DNA from: Nematocida parisii ERTm1
Lineage: Eukaryota; Microsporidia
DNA: 64,000 bases
Direction of reading: 5' to 3'
Assembly: GCF_000250985.1 (NCBI RefSeq)
Contig: NW_013524646.1
Coordinates: forward strand, 248,001 to 312,000
Shown here: one piece after another, positions 1 through 9,814 of the stretch
Numbering within the stretch: position 1 is the first letter of the stretch
Layout: the number at the start of each line of letters is the position of its first letter
The notes under the pieces: generated by a model
The model's database searches: none
What the model saw: the letters and a program-made list of their open reading frames with translations, nothing else
What the model was told of the DNA's origin: nothing
Translations under genes and position numbers: made by a program

Positions 1-321
1 ACTGTATATATTGTGCATAATCAATTCGATCTTTGTTAAAGTATTGATTTTCTGGGTATATCTATAGTGAAGTGATATCCTGCTTTTGTTTTTACAGAAA
101 ATATTATAACAGAATTTTCTATTTATAGCATGAAGTACTTAAACTACCTGAAAACAAAACCAACTGACACGCTCAGAAATAACTGCCGTGATGGGCTGTT
201 GCTGGAATAAACTAGTATGCCCGCTTTATGAATTAATTTCTGCTTTTGTTTAATAGATAATCTTTGTTTATACTAAATTTATGTATTTTAGTATTTTGTT
301 TATTTGTTTTCTACTTGAATT
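1..321. other. Left-edge intergenic stretch
   Basis: A+T-rich sequence before the first gene. I see no RNA gene or repeat in it. A 26-codon ATG frame lies at 130-210 in a locally more G+C-rich patch, too short to call. The last 20 bases before the next gene are T-rich. Confidence 0.5.
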
Positions 322-2235
322 ATGATGAGTGCTCAAGATAATTATACAGGTATTCCACCAACCATAAAGAAATTGTTAGTGAATCTTCTGCGGGTGCACG
401 GCCATGCAGAATTAGTAAATGAAAAAGAGTCATTGCAAAAAAAATCCGACCAGCTATTACCTATTCTACTGAGCATGATATTCAACAAAGACATTCCCAT
501 TCCCTCCAGAATTGTCATTCTACAAGCATACAGATATTTAATGGTTTCTTTAAAGATTCCAGATGAATTTGTAGAGCTAATAATTGAATCTATTCAGACT
601 GAACAGTGCCCCAATTGGATTAGTGAATTACTCACCGCGTGTATAGGGTTTTCAGTTGAATCTGAGCACGGCCTAAAACTATTCCAGTGCAAAGAGTTCT
701 TTATGTGTATTCAGTCAATCTATCTTACGGCACCGTACAAAGCAGGTATGCTTCTTGTTTGTATAATCAACAAAAAACTTGCTGCATATTTCGACAGAAA
801 TATTTTTACCATAGCTCTTCTTCACTCTAGCTATGGGATTATACAAAAAAATTTAGGCGTACTTATCGGATATGCAGAAGGGTATAAAGAACTGTCTTTG
901 GAACTTCCAGAAAAAAGTAACTTTTTAATAAGCATAACAGCAAAAGACTTTAGCAAAACAGATCTTGGTTATATTTTTATCTGGCTATGTAAAGTGGAAA
1001 AGTCTGCTTTGATGTTTCCATCAATTATATTTCTGGCAAAGCAATCTAGAGAAGCAATGTACTATTTAGACAGACTTGGTGGCTTTGTTGAAATAATGAG
1101 AAAAGAGCTAAACCTCCTGTCACTTAACCCAGAGAACACAATAATTTATCTTAGACTAAACCATTTCTTAGAGAACCTTCTTCCTCTGTCAGAGCGATTC
1201 CAGCATATAGTTTCCGAGCTGGAATATATCGATGTAATTATGCAAATGATAGAAAATGAAATGAAAAAAGAAATATTTTCGGCTGTTTCATTCTCATCCT
1301 TTCAGATTTTAAAAATACTTTCCCGTACGCAGGAAATTACTGTTGACTACCTCTCTACCTACAGAATGACAAATCTAGTTGAAAATATTGCTATGACAGC
1401 GCACAACTACTTTAAGGAGGATAGATACCCAGAACTATGCATAAGCATTATTGAGTTCTTCTTTTATGTTGGGAATCTTGTGGTGTACAACCACCACTGG
1501 AAGGAAATCGCCATAAATAGCATTATTCCATATGTGCACAGATACTTGCCAATCCAAGAGTTTCAAGACTGCGTAATGAAATTCATGTGCGATATTCTAT
1601 TTGAATCCACATCGGAAATAACACAGACATTCATTCAGCACATAAAATTACAGGAAATTCAAGAAAGGGCGACTTCTCTAGAAAGAAAGATTGTTTTTAT
1701 GTCTATTCTAAAGAATATCCTTGCAAATTCTAAAGGAATTGCAGTTCTTCCCTCTCTTGTTGAGGATATTCTGAGTGAGATTTTGCTTGTGGCAAATGCA
1801 GACTCTAGTACAATAATTGATGTGGGTAACGATCATAATACTTCACTCTCAATGCTCTGCAGTGAAATAATACTAATACTAGCAAATATCGCAATTGTAT
1901 CTCCGCTGCATGGCATTAAAAAAGAAATTGTTGAGCTTTCAGTTGATATGTTCAGAAAGGCGCCTACATCTGAAGTATTCCTTTCATTCCTTTCGTATCT
2001 TATAAATATCTCTTGTGCACCAATTCTGTCGTCTCTTCCCTCCCTACAGATGGATCACCACCAAATAAGCAAAATGGAAATAATCAAAAAGCCTTTAAAT
2101 AAGTGCATCGGATTTTCTTCTATATGTGCAGACACATTAAATGATATTATATTCATATTGAAGGAAAGAATCGGAAAGGATCAAGAGGTTGACTTTAAGA
2201 TAAAGAAGTTTCTATCTAAGATAAAGCTCTTATAG
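322..2235 (+). CDS. Large helical protein of unknown function
   Basis: I do not recognise this 637-residue protein. It is almost entirely predicted alpha-helix, with repeating blocks of Leu/Ile/Phe every three to four residues, as in ARM/HEAT-type solenoids. I see no signal peptide, membrane segment or catalytic motif. The frame opens with two consecutive ATGs (322 and 325); either could start it. It ends 186 bases before the converging MULE-derived gene. A solenoid scaffold or transport-type adaptor would fit the composition, but that is only inference. Full length and lack of internal breaks argue that it is a real, maintained gene. Confidence 0.8.
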   Translation: MMSAQDNYTGIPPTIKKLLVNLLRVHGHAELVNEKESLQKKSDQLLPILLSMIFNKDIPIPSRIVILQAYRYLMVSLKIPDEFVELIIESIQTEQCPNWISELLTACIGFSVESEHGLKLFQCKEFFMCIQSIYLTAPYKAGMLLVCIINKKLAAYFDRNIFTIALLHSSYGIIQKNLGVLIGYAEGYKELSLELPEKSNFLISITAKDFSKTDLGYIFIWLCKVEKSALMFPSIIFLAKQSREAMYYLDRLGGFVEIMRKELNLLSLNPENTIIYLRLNHFLENLLPLSERFQHIVSELEYIDVIMQMIENEMKKEIFSAVSFSSFQILKILSRTQEITVDYLSTYRMTNLVENIAMTAHNYFKEDRYPELCISIIEFFFYVGNLVVYNHHWKEIAINSIIPYVHRYLPIQEFQDCVMKFMCDILFESTSEITQTFIQHIKLQEIQERATSLERKIVFMSILKNILANSKGIAVLPSLVEDILSEILLVANADSSTIIDVGNDHNTSLSMLCSEIILILANIAIVSPLHGIKKEIVELSVDMFRKAPTSEVFLSFLSYLINISCAPILSSLPSLQMDHHQISKMEIIKKPLNKCIGFSSICADTLNDIIFILKERIGKDQEVDFKIKKFLSKIKLL

Positions 2236-2421
2236 TCTCCAGAAATAAAGAATCCATTGTATATTATGTGAATACTGTTATAGCGTAATTTTAAAATAAA
2301 ACTTGTCAAATTACAGCAACTAACTGATATTAGTTTAAAATCATAAATAAAAATATCTGTTGTGCTTAGTTAGAGCACTAGACAGTCGAATTGAATTTAC
2401 CTCTGTGTTTATTATATCTCT

Positions 2422-4395
2422 TTATCTAACCAAGTTTTCTTTGTACTCATGGTGGTCCGCAAATTCTTCTGCTTCGTATCCAAGTACTTTCTTATTATTT
2501 GGCCGGTAGTGCGGTGCGGTGGGTTTTCTCTTCTCTTCTGTTCCGCGGATGGGCTCAGCTACTATGCATCTGGTGGTATATGGCTTGTACATAAGCATAA
2601 GGGTTTCTATTGAGTACATTTCATCAATGTATGTATTCGCATGTCCGCCTATCTTGGTAATAAGAGCGCACGCATGCGAGCAAGGATAGCTCATTTCTTG
2701 GAACTTCATGCATGAGCAAACGCGCAGCCTTAAATCAACATAGAACTTTAAGTTTCCAGAGTATACTATACCTTGCTTGTACTCCTCCTCATCACAGAGC
2801 TTTCTTGGGTCTATCCACGAGGACCGGCACATCTCATTCGGCGTTCTTCCTATATCAGTGTCATACGCATGTGACTTAAGTATGTTAATGTCTATTGCCC
2901 GGTTTATAGTCTCCCCATACCTAGATCTGTCTGATGCCTTCTTGTTATTCATTTCTGCATGTGCCACTATTTCTTTCTTCTTCAAGGCGTTGTCTGTTAT
3001 GATCTTTATAACCATGCAAAGAGAGTCTACTGGTGAGAGAGTCAGCATACTGCTTACTCCCTCTATTTCCATTGGTATTGTGTTGTTCTTGTTGTAGAGC
3101 GGGAAGTCGCACAGATATTTCGCCCATAGATGGGTCGGAAGGGATGTAAGCAGAGAAAGGAGAGAGGGAACATTCAGAGCCTTCACTTTCTTGTGGTACA
3201 TCTGGAATGTTGCCAGGTCTGGACTGTTGCAGAGTGACCACACCAGCCCAATTGCAGAACAGGATGGGTGGGTTGAGAATATCTCCTTGCAGATAGACCT
3301 GCTTCTAATAAATAGGCTCACTTTATTGCTTAGATTCTCCTCACAACCAAGCTCGCCAGACCGGATAGACTCCTTAATATCAAAGTGCCCACTCCACGCG
3401 CTGCTTTCTCTTTCCTGGCTGTTATATCCTCTCTGCACGGCTCCAGTGCCTTCATTCTTTTCCTGAATCATGCGCTCAATCTCTTCAATCGTCGAGAGGC
3501 ACCCCTCCCAGTTAATAAGAAACACGCCTGAATTAATGACCTTCAGAAGCTCCCGCATAAAAACAATCCACCCATCTCTTTTAGGGCAGTACTCAGGAAC
3601 ATAGCACATGCTTATCATATATGGCGTGTCAAATGCATCATACCCTGTCGCCATGTATGCATACCCTGCATGCTCCCGCAGCTCATTATATCTCTCCTGT
3701 ACTGTGAGCTCAATTATCTGCCGGCTGTACTTATAGACATGAATAGACAAATTGTTCGCATAAAACAGCGTGTCCAGCTTACTGCCCGCAGTGTCTAATG
3801 GGCCAATAGCCCGTATAACCTGCCGAATGTACCCTGCTTTCTCATCTACTTTGTTTTCCCTCCACTGCTCAATCTGCTTTTTCATGTTGAAAAGAATTGC
3901 CGTGTCATCTGGATTGATATATCTGTTCTCCTCCACCACACATCTAAGGCACTCCTCCTGCGCTAGCTCCTCATCTATCTCATCATTCATCACATTTTTC
4001 TTTGCCTTCCACGCAGCGTAGTACCCTATTTTTATGCCCCTTCGCGAGGATATCTTGTTTATAATCTGCCCTATCCGCGTCTCCTCCACATCCTGCATCT
4101 CTCGTATCTCATCTGCTATGTATCGGCCAGATGACTGTATGTTTAGATTACTCTGCTGTGGACAGTTGTGCACATTCTTCAGCTTCTTAATTATAAACAT
4201 GTTATCTTTTTTCCTTAGTGCTGCAGTTACTATTGCATCACATCCATGAGTCCGCCTCTCCTTGCACTGTATCGTATACTTCTTGGGAGTACTGTCTGTT
4301 GTCTCAAAATTGAAGTTGTTGTCAATTGCATACATTCGTATAGCATTCTGTGCTTCATTCTTTGATTTGAATACGTCTCCGACTGCTAGCTGCAT
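2422..4395 (-). CDS. MULE/MuDR-type transposase-derived protein with SWIM zinc finger
   Basis: This 657-residue protein has the domain order of Mutator-like transposases. A Cys/His zinc-binding N-terminal DNA-binding domain uses C44, C52, H76 and C78, a helical and RNase-H-like middle follows, and a SWIM finger uses C560, C562, C572 and H574 (CxCx9CxH). In the middle, the usual acidic catalytic positions are hard to find: the strand that normally carries the second Asp reads FLINWEG. No terminal inverted repeats or target duplications were seen around the gene, and it sits tightly between core genes, 10 bp behind YPI1. That context suggests a domesticated transposase (a DNA-binding regulator) or an immobile remnant rather than an active element. 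A short AAAATTTT-type element lies just before the ATG. Confidence 0.75.
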   Translation of the reverse strand: MQLAVGDVFKSKNEAQNAIRMYAIDNNFNFETTDSTPKKYTIQCKERRTHGCDAIVTAALRKKDNMFIIKKLKNVHNCPQQSNLNIQSSGRYIADEIREMQDVEETRIGQIINKISSRRGIKIGYYAAWKAKKNVMNDEIDEELAQEECLRCVVEENRYINPDDTAILFNMKKQIEQWRENKVDEKAGYIRQVIRAIGPLDTAGSKLDTLFYANNLSIHVYKYSRQIIELTVQERYNELREHAGYAYMATGYDAFDTPYMISMCYVPEYCPKRDGWIVFMRELLKVINSGVFLINWEGCLSTIEEIERMIQEKNEGTGAVQRGYNSQERESSAWSGHFDIKESIRSGELGCEENLSNKVSLFIRSRSICKEIFSTHPSCSAIGLVWSLCNSPDLATFQMYHKKVKALNVPSLLSLLTSLPTHLWAKYLCDFPLYNKNNTIPMEIEGVSSMLTLSPVDSLCMVIKIITDNALKKKEIVAHAEMNNKKASDRSRYGETINRAIDINILKSHAYDTDIGRTPNEMCRSSWIDPRKLCDEEEYKQGIVYSGNLKFYVDLRLRVCSCMKFQEMSYPCSHACALITKIGGHANTYIDEMYSIETLMLMYKPYTTRCIVAEPIRGTEEKRKPTAPHYRPNNKKVLGYEAEEFADHHEYKENLVR

Positions 4396-4405
4396 TTAAA
4401 ATTTT

Positions 4406-4591
4406 TTATGACTCTTCATTATTACATTCATTTTGTGCATGGTATATACAGCATATTTTAGACTTTTTTCTGTTCAAGTGCTCATTATCTACTGTGTTTC
4501 TCGTAAATGTGACTCTTTTTCTTGGTGGGCCACCCCTTAATCGCAAAGTCAATGTAAGCTCAGTTGTAGTTGAATTTTCCGGTACTAGCAT
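4406..4591 (-). CDS. YPI1: Protein phosphatase 1 inhibitor, YPI1/PPP1R11 (inhibitor-3) family
   Basis: A 61-residue protein matching the conserved core of yeast Ypi1 and human inhibitor-3. An RVxF-type docking motif (RVTF, residues 26-29) is followed by a T-V-D-N-E-H-L-N block and the signature [10 protein letters not shown] with paired cysteines near residues 47-48. In the family, RVxF docks on the PP1 catalytic subunit and the cysteine-rich segment contributes to inhibition and nuclear regulation of PP1. It is much shorter than the yeast protein (about 155 residues), keeping only the core. It lies 10 bp upstream of the MULE-derived gene on the same strand. The LRLRGG string before the motif resembles a ubiquitin tail but is probably chance. 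Confidence 0.85.
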   Translation of the reverse strand: MLVPENSTTTELTLTLRLRGGPPRKRVTFTRNTVDNEHLNRKKSKICCIYHAQNECNNEES

Positions 4592-4898
4592 AAATTAAAA
4601 TTAAAATAGAATAAAATAGCTTACACAGAAAGACCATCAGCCACGCATCTAGCACATACCAATCAGCATACTACCATAAATAAATGTATTATTGCTTGCT
4701 ATACACAATATCATTATATTATAATAAAAATACTAAATTATGCTTTACTCTCCTATAGAAAACAGAAGAAAATGCGCACTAGCACACAAAGCAATTCTTT
4801 CTTTATATTCTGTTGAGTTTGGCCTAAATATACAATAGTTTTTGCACTTTTTGTCCTATATATCCTAATGTTCGAGTATTACATTGCATGCCATTACT
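4592..4898. other. A+T-rich intergenic gap
   Basis: 307 bases between the YPI1 start and the end of the next minus-strand gene. No ORF, RNA gene or repeat is visible. Confidence 0.5.
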
Positions 4899-5279
4899 CT
4901 ATAATTCTGCCTGCTTATATTCTATTACTTTATCTATCATTCTAGCAATATATTCATTGTATTTGTTATACTTGTTTCTGATCAATGTGGCATAAACAGT
5001 TACGCCGCTGTACACCAGTCCATATAACCCATTCAGCCGTACCTGCAGGTCATATGATGAACTAATAAAGGAGTCAATTCTGTTAAGCACTAAAATACTT
5101 TTGTCTTTAGGAAAGTCCGCTAGAAATTCTAACGTATACAGTGTGTCTACCTTAAGCTGATCAAAGTCACATTCGCACTCTAAATCAACCAAAAGCACAG
5201 ATTCAAGATTCCCCAGCGTTGAGACAAATGAATACACTGAAGTATAATCAGAAAGGCAAACAAGCATTAGTGAAGGCAT
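4899..5279 (-). CDS. Small protein, possibly a degenerate RecA-like fold
   Basis: A 126-residue protein that I cannot name. The pattern of hydrophobic strands is suggestive: an early strand LLVDLECECDF, a Walker-B-like strand SILVLNRIDSF, then a helix and a further strand GVTVYATLIRN. This is the order in the RecA/Rad51-paralogue core, but no Walker A loop is present. Rad51-paralogue remnants and Elongator-type RecA-like subunits are possible readings; neither is secure. There are two possible starts, at 5279 and at 5267 (second Met). It is transcribed in the same direction as YPI1 upstream and SEC53 downstream of the gap. Confidence 0.6.
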   Translation of the reverse strand: MPSLMLVCLSDYTSVYSFVSTLGNLESVLLVDLECECDFDQLKVDTLYTLEFLADFPKDKSILVLNRIDSFISSSYDLQVRLNGLYGLVYSGVTVYATLIRNKYNKYNEYIARMIDKVIEYKQAEL

Positions 5280-5536
5280 ACAAAGAGTGACAGGGGTGAA
5301 AATAACAAAAATTTAAATACCCAAAATTCCATTCTTAATGCATTAATTATTCTCCGCACATCAGAAAGACAAACCAATAATTATTTGAAGACTTTTGTTT
5401 AGTATAAAACATATCGTGGTTCTATTTGGCATACTGCAGAAAATAACGGAAAATTAAATTATAAAAAACTAGAAACCCGAAATATAATCAAAAGTGATAA
5501 GAATATATAACACCACGGATTCCTAAAATCATCACT

Positions 5537-6325
5537 TTATTCAATAATTAGTGTGTTTAGTATGCTTTCCACCTTTTTCATGGTGTCTTCTGGTGAGATA
5601 ACTTTTGTTCCAGTGACTCTCTTGTCCGAGTAAATTTCAAAATCATTTCCTCCTTTTTCAGTCATATCCCCAAAGAAGAAAATGTGCTTAATCCCTTCAC
5701 TTTCTAGGTGCTTAATAGCATACGTCTTATCCCAGCCAATAGGGAAAATATCAATAGAGATTTCCCCTCCAATTGAAAAGGAAAATCCTTCAAATTGCTC
5801 TTTTAATATGCTCACCACCCGTTCTCTGGTTTTATTTTTTGTGTCCAATTCTTTGAACGCTTTTCTTTCCTCACGCGTGCATGAACGGCCGACTGGCGAA
5901 ATATTTACCATTGAGTGCCTCAATTCAATGAAGTTTCCTGATAAAACAGGAACTTCCTTCTCTGGCAATTCGCTGAATATCTTCATAACACTTCTTACTA
6001 GCTTATTGTGCTTCTCCTGCCCCACAAAGTTAAGATACGACTCTTTTGATACCACCTTTCCGTTTTTTATGAATGTCAGACCGTTCTCTGGGAAGCAGTA
6101 ATCAAATATTTCCAAACAGTCTTCTCCTAATTGTTCCTGCTGCTTTGGGAGATCAGACCCTCCAACAAACCCTATTTTTACCTTGTTCCTTAACTCCCCC
6201 AAGAACTCCTTCATCTCTTTAGTGGCGGTTTCTCTTGACGGGCTTAAAGTCCCATCTACATCGAAAAGGAATATTGTTTCGTCTTTTTTTATTGTTGTTT
6301 TTTCGCTTGCTCTGCCTTCTTGCAT
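5537..6325 (-). CDS. SEC53: Phosphomannomutase (PMM, HAD superfamily)
   Basis: Converts mannose-6-phosphate to mannose-1-phosphate for GDP-mannose synthesis, feeding glycosylation, GPI anchors and wall mannans. The 262-residue length is usual for eukaryotic PMM. Motifs are intact: the DxDGT nucleophile loop (FDVDGT, D22 and D24), GGSD near residues 55-58, FPENG near 79-82, the substrate-binding block RHSMVNISPVGR near 136-147, and the metal-binding FGDMTEKGGNDFE near 218-230. The start at 6325 gives a typical N-terminus a few residues before the nucleophile loop. It is a cytosolic single-gene unit with A+T-rich flanks. Confidence 0.95.
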   Translation of the reverse strand: MQEGRASEKTTIKKDETIFLFDVDGTLSPSRETATKEMKEFLGELRNKVKIGFVGGSDLPKQQEQLGEDCLEIFDYCFPENGLTFIKNGKVVSKESYLNFVGQEKHNKLVRSVMKIFSELPEKEVPVLSGNFIELRHSMVNISPVGRSCTREERKAFKELDTKNKTRERVVSILKEQFEGFSFSIGGEISIDIFPIGWDKTYAIKHLESEGIKHIFFFGDMTEKGGNDFEIYSDKRVTGTKVISPEDTMKKVESILNTLIIE

Positions 6326-6995
6326 ACTCTTTTTTCACTTTCTCTTTTTTATCGTAATTTATGACACATTGCATCATGTAATAGCGCACCAATGCGATCA
6401 CATACACATAAAATAACCAATCCATTCACACCATCACATTCTATTCAGTTTGTTCTATATACAATTAATACACCACGCATGTGTATTGAAAATAGAATAT
6501 AGTACTAATTTACTATATTTATGTAAGAGTAGTATAATAGTACATATAAAACTATTCGGTAATAGTTACTATTATATACTGTGAATCGCCTTGGGTTATA
6601 CCGATGTACTATACTTCTGTAAGAATGATTGGACTGTTGTTATTTAATGTAGTATGCCTAGTATACTCTAATACTATACATAATTACTACCACAATCGTA
6701 TAATAACTCGATTTATTGGTTTTTATAGAATTATTTATATGCAGTATAATGAAATACAAAAAGAAATAGAATACGCACAATACTAAATACAGCACAGAGT
6801 AATTATTTATAATATATTATGCTAATACAGTAGAATTGGTTATACTATAGTGTAATTGGCGGTGGTGTTCTGGGTAAAATCTATTTCTGTTGTATTTTTA
6901 GTTTATATACCATTATAAGCCATATTTAACTACTTCCTTTATTTTTATTTTTGTAGCCATAAATTTTCTTATTTTTTCATCCCCTGTTAAAGTAA
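6326..6995. other. A+T-rich intergenic gap
   Basis: 670 bases between SEC53 and eS1, divergently arranged. A 60-codon frame at 6604-6786 has a signal-peptide-like start but ordinary A+T-rich composition, and I do not support it as a gene. No RNA gene was seen. Confidence 0.5.
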
Positions 6996-7766
6996 ATGGC
7001 ATCAAAGGGAAAAGCAAAAGTATCAGGGGGAGGTATCTCAAAGGGAAAGAAAATCAGATCTAAGAAATCCGTAGATGTAATGAGCAAGAAAGAGTTTTAC
7101 AATTTGACTCTTCCTTCAATATTTGAAACAAAGCAGGCTGGTGTCACCATAGTAGATAGAAGTCAAGGAAACTACTTTGCACCAGATGCTGTAAGAGGAA
7201 GAACATTTGAAGTAAACCAGGGAGATCTCATGACAAGCTCAAACACTCAGTCATTCAGAAAGTTCAAGTTTGTAGTTGATGGAGTAAGAGGAAAGGATGC
7301 CATTAGCAGTTTCCACAGTATGGAACTTATTAGTGACAAGATAAAGAGCATTCCAAAGAAGTGGCACACTCTTGTGGAGACATGCAGCAAAGTTGAGACT
7401 GTTGACGGATACACTCTAAGAGTATTCACTGTCTCCAACACCAAGAGAAAGCCAAAGTCTGTTAAGAAGAACTGCTACGCAAAGTTATCACAAGTCAAAG
7501 CAATTAGACAGATTATATTTAAGATTGTGTCCGAGGAGCTCAGTGGCTGCAAGATCAATGACGTAATGAAGAAGTTAATGAATGAAACCATTGGAATGAG
7601 AATAGAACAGGAAGGCATTAAAATATACCCTCTCCAGAACTGCCACGTTAAGAAGGTAAAGGTACTGAAGAGACCAAAGATTGACGAGACTGAGTTTGAT
7701 GTCAAGCAAAAGGGAAAGAAGGTCGAAATGGTATACGAGCCAGAAGCAGCCCAGGTTGTGGCATAA
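6996..7766 (+). CDS. RPS1: Small ribosomal subunit protein eS1 (RPS3a)
   Basis: A 256-residue protein of the eukaryotic/archaeal S3Ae family, a component of the 40S platform near the mRNA exit. A basic N-terminal tail rich in Lys/Gly precedes the family core, which begins with KKEFYNLTLPSIF near residue 30 and continues through a GRTFEVNQGDL block near residue 70. The C-terminal segment around KKVKVLKRPKIDET is also typical. The start at 6996 is the first ATG and is preceded by a T/C-rich stretch (a CCCC cluster about 14 bases upstream). No truncation was seen. Ribosomal protein genes are usually strongly expressed, which fits the more G+C-rich, regular codon use here. Confidence 0.95.
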   Translation: MASKGKAKVSGGGISKGKKIRSKKSVDVMSKKEFYNLTLPSIFETKQAGVTIVDRSQGNYFAPDAVRGRTFEVNQGDLMTSSNTQSFRKFKFVVDGVRGKDAISSFHSMELISDKIKSIPKKWHTLVETCSKVETVDGYTLRVFTVSNTKRKPKSVKKNCYAKLSQVKAIRQIIFKIVSEELSGCKINDVMKKLMNETIGMRIEQEGIKIYPLQNCHVKKVKVLKRPKIDETEFDVKQKGKKVEMVYEPEAAQVVA

Positions 7767-7910
7767 GCAACTAATCTAAAATAAAGAAATAGTTCAAGTT
7801 AGTAAACTTATTGCTAAAATAGAAATATTAATATATTGAGAACATAAGAATTATGCAAAAATTGATCTTGTTCGAATTAATCTTATAAACAGAGTTTCTA
7901 ATTATTTTAT

Positions 7911-8198
7911 ATGTTAAAAAGAACAAAAGAGAAGATAATAGAGTGTTCCTTAGAGAATATATGCAGAATACCTATAGATAAGAATATATACTTGATTATA
8001 ACAGGCAAATTTTTATGTATTAAACACCATGAGAGTGGTGAGACAATTCTTTATATTTACCATAATAAAAAGAAATTAGCAATTACGTATACAGGAAGAA
8101 TCTCTCATACAAGAGTCACTGGGCAAGTAGTTCATGTATTCTGTCAAGTAGTAAAAATTGACAGAATAAGACGAGTAATATGTCTTACACTAAAATAA
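7911..8198 (+). CDS. Small beta-rich protein, possible OB-fold
   Basis: A 95-residue protein not recognised with certainty. Alternating hydrophobic strands (IYLIITGKFLCI, ETILYIY, LAITYTGRI, VVHVFCQVVKI) are what a small OB-fold such as the RPA3/Ten1 type would show, including a Gly after the first long strand. RPA3 is therefore a candidate, but no diagnostic residue proves it. It follows eS1 on the same strand after 144 bases. Codon use is A+T-rich but there are no stops, and the basic, beta-rich composition looks coding. Confidence 0.55.
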   Translation: MLKRTKEKIIECSLENICRIPIDKNIYLIITGKFLCIKHHESGETILYIYHNKKKLAITYTGRISHTRVTGQVVHVFCQVVKIDRIRRVICLTLK

Positions 8199-8769
8199 AA
8201 ACAAGAATGCATAATAAATGTTCTGCAATATAATAATTCGTATAATCCGCACTATAATACACTGTTTGCTACTATCCATGTGTCTAATTGTGTATAGTTT
8301 CTCTGTTGTAATATTTACTTAATTTTAATTCTAAGCCAAATAGAAAGTGTTTACTTCATGTAAGACATTTCTGTACGCATTTAAATTTTATTTATAAAAA
8401 TAGAAAATTTATAGAAACAGTACAGATATTATTGATCATTATTACGGTTTTTAGATTAAAATCCGTATATTATATTGTTAATATCGTTAACACATCACAT
8501 ATGTGTAAATATGATTTGATTTTTATAATTAATCACTAGTAAATTCCAGCATCTATTTAATTCTCACTGTGTATTTATAAATTTTCAAGATCAATTTATT
8601 GGATTTTGATATGCTATTTATGTAAACATCTATACAACACAGTTATTGATTATTTTATGACAATTTTGATATAAAAATAATTATAAAACAACTGATAATA
8701 TCATTTAAAAATAAATAAAAAAATCAAATAATTGAAGTATATAAGAGAATCAATAAAGAGAAAAGCAGA
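8199..8769. other. A+T-rich intergenic gap
   Basis: 571 bases with no supported gene. The sequence is very A+T-rich without clear tandem repeats. Confidence 0.5.
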
Positions 8770-9012
8770 ATGTTGCAACCCCCAAAGACAGAACATCCCA
8801 TAAGCACAATAGAATGCATAGGAGTAATTGCACTTATAGCACTTCTAATTATATCTATAAGTGTGCGCTATTATGTATGCATAGTAAACAAAAAAAACAG
8901 AAGAAATATACAACTAGACAATACAGGCATGTCAGCAGCTAGAAACAATTATCATTTAGTTAAAGATAATGAAATTAAATTTACACACATAAACTCGTTA
9001 GATACACATTAA
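8770..9012 (+). CDS. Small single-pass membrane protein
   Basis: An 80-residue protein with one strong membrane segment at about residues 17-41 (IGVIALIALLIISISVRYYV), a short N-terminal head and a hydrophilic, basic C-terminal tail. It is not recognised. It is the first gene of the accessory island and lies in an A+T-rich setting of membrane and secreted proteins. The charge pattern (basic residues directly after the membrane segment) suggests an N-out or signal-anchor topology with the tail inside. It could be a lineage-specific membrane peptide. The short length lowers confidence. Confidence 0.5.
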   Translation: MLQPPKTEHPISTIECIGVIALIALLIISISVRYYVCIVNKKNRRNIQLDNTGMSAARNNYHLVKDNEIKFTHINSLDTH

Positions 9013-9814
9013 GGCATTATTAATTCCTGGGCTTATAGGACTTTAAACATTCATATGTTATTGTTCTATTAACTTATACTAATTCATGCAATACTCACTG
9101 ATATATTATTATTGTAAAGCATTATACCCTTGAATAACCGTGAATACTGTTCACGAGTGCATCTAATAATGCCATTCCCAATTTGACTTAGTAAAATATT
9201 TAAATATATAAATTCCATTAGAGCTATTTAAGTAGAATATAATTCAGAAAAAACAGGTGAAACAATGCAATATTAAGAACTGTACTAGCAATAGTATACA
9301 ACAGCTCTATATCAATGTCAATGCCATGTATGTTGATTATAATAAAGAACATTCTTTTGTGCTATATCTATTTATATTTAGAATTTCGGGTTATTTCTGG
9401 TTGGTATATTTATATTAGAATAGTATTCTAGTTAAATAATTTTAGAAACAGTGAATATATTTATATTTACTGTAGCCAATAATCGGCTATATATTAATAA
9501 TTGCTATAATAAAATTTTATCTTGGTTTAATTTGTTGGCAGCTGATTAGAAGTCCATACATATTCTAATAGGCTTCGACATGAAGACGGTGTATAGTAAA
9601 TGTGTATTAAATCCTTGTTTTTTTAATTATTGTACTCTTCTCTCATGTCACCTGAATATAACTTGCTTGCTGCACGTATAAAATTTTAAATAAGTTAAAA
9701 TTCTGGAAAAATGTCAATTATGACAGCAGCATTTGACAATATATAATTAAAGCAATTTAATCCATCTTATTTTATTACAGTTTAAACTAAAAAAGTTAAA
9801 TATTAATAGATAAA
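9013..9814. other. Intergenic gap containing repeat copy 1
   Basis: 802 bases without a supported gene. Bases 9536-9725 are one of two copies of a 190-bp dispersed repeat; the rest is plain A+T-rich sequence. Confidence 0.6.
9536..9725 (+). repeat. 190-bp dispersed repeat, copy 1
   Basis: Nearly identical by eye to 20162-20351 in the same orientation. The shared block begins TGGCAGCTGATTAGAAG and ends AATTATGACA, with only scattered substitutions between them, and similarity stops abruptly at both ends. The TG...CA ends would suit a short solo LTR, but no target-site duplication is visible and no internal coding part was found, so the class is open. High similarity suggests a fairly recent duplication compared with the diverged repeat at 25.7 and 38.5 kb. 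Confidence 0.85.

Noticed and set aside
4530-4550. LRLRGG in the YPI1 protein as a ubiquitin-like C-terminus
   Set aside because: It is followed by the PP1 inhibitor core with no ubiquitin fold before it; chance similarity.
6604-6786. 60-codon frame with a signal-peptide-like start
   Set aside because: It lies in a plain A+T-rich gap and shows no feature beyond hydrophobic residues, which are expected by chance in such DNA.
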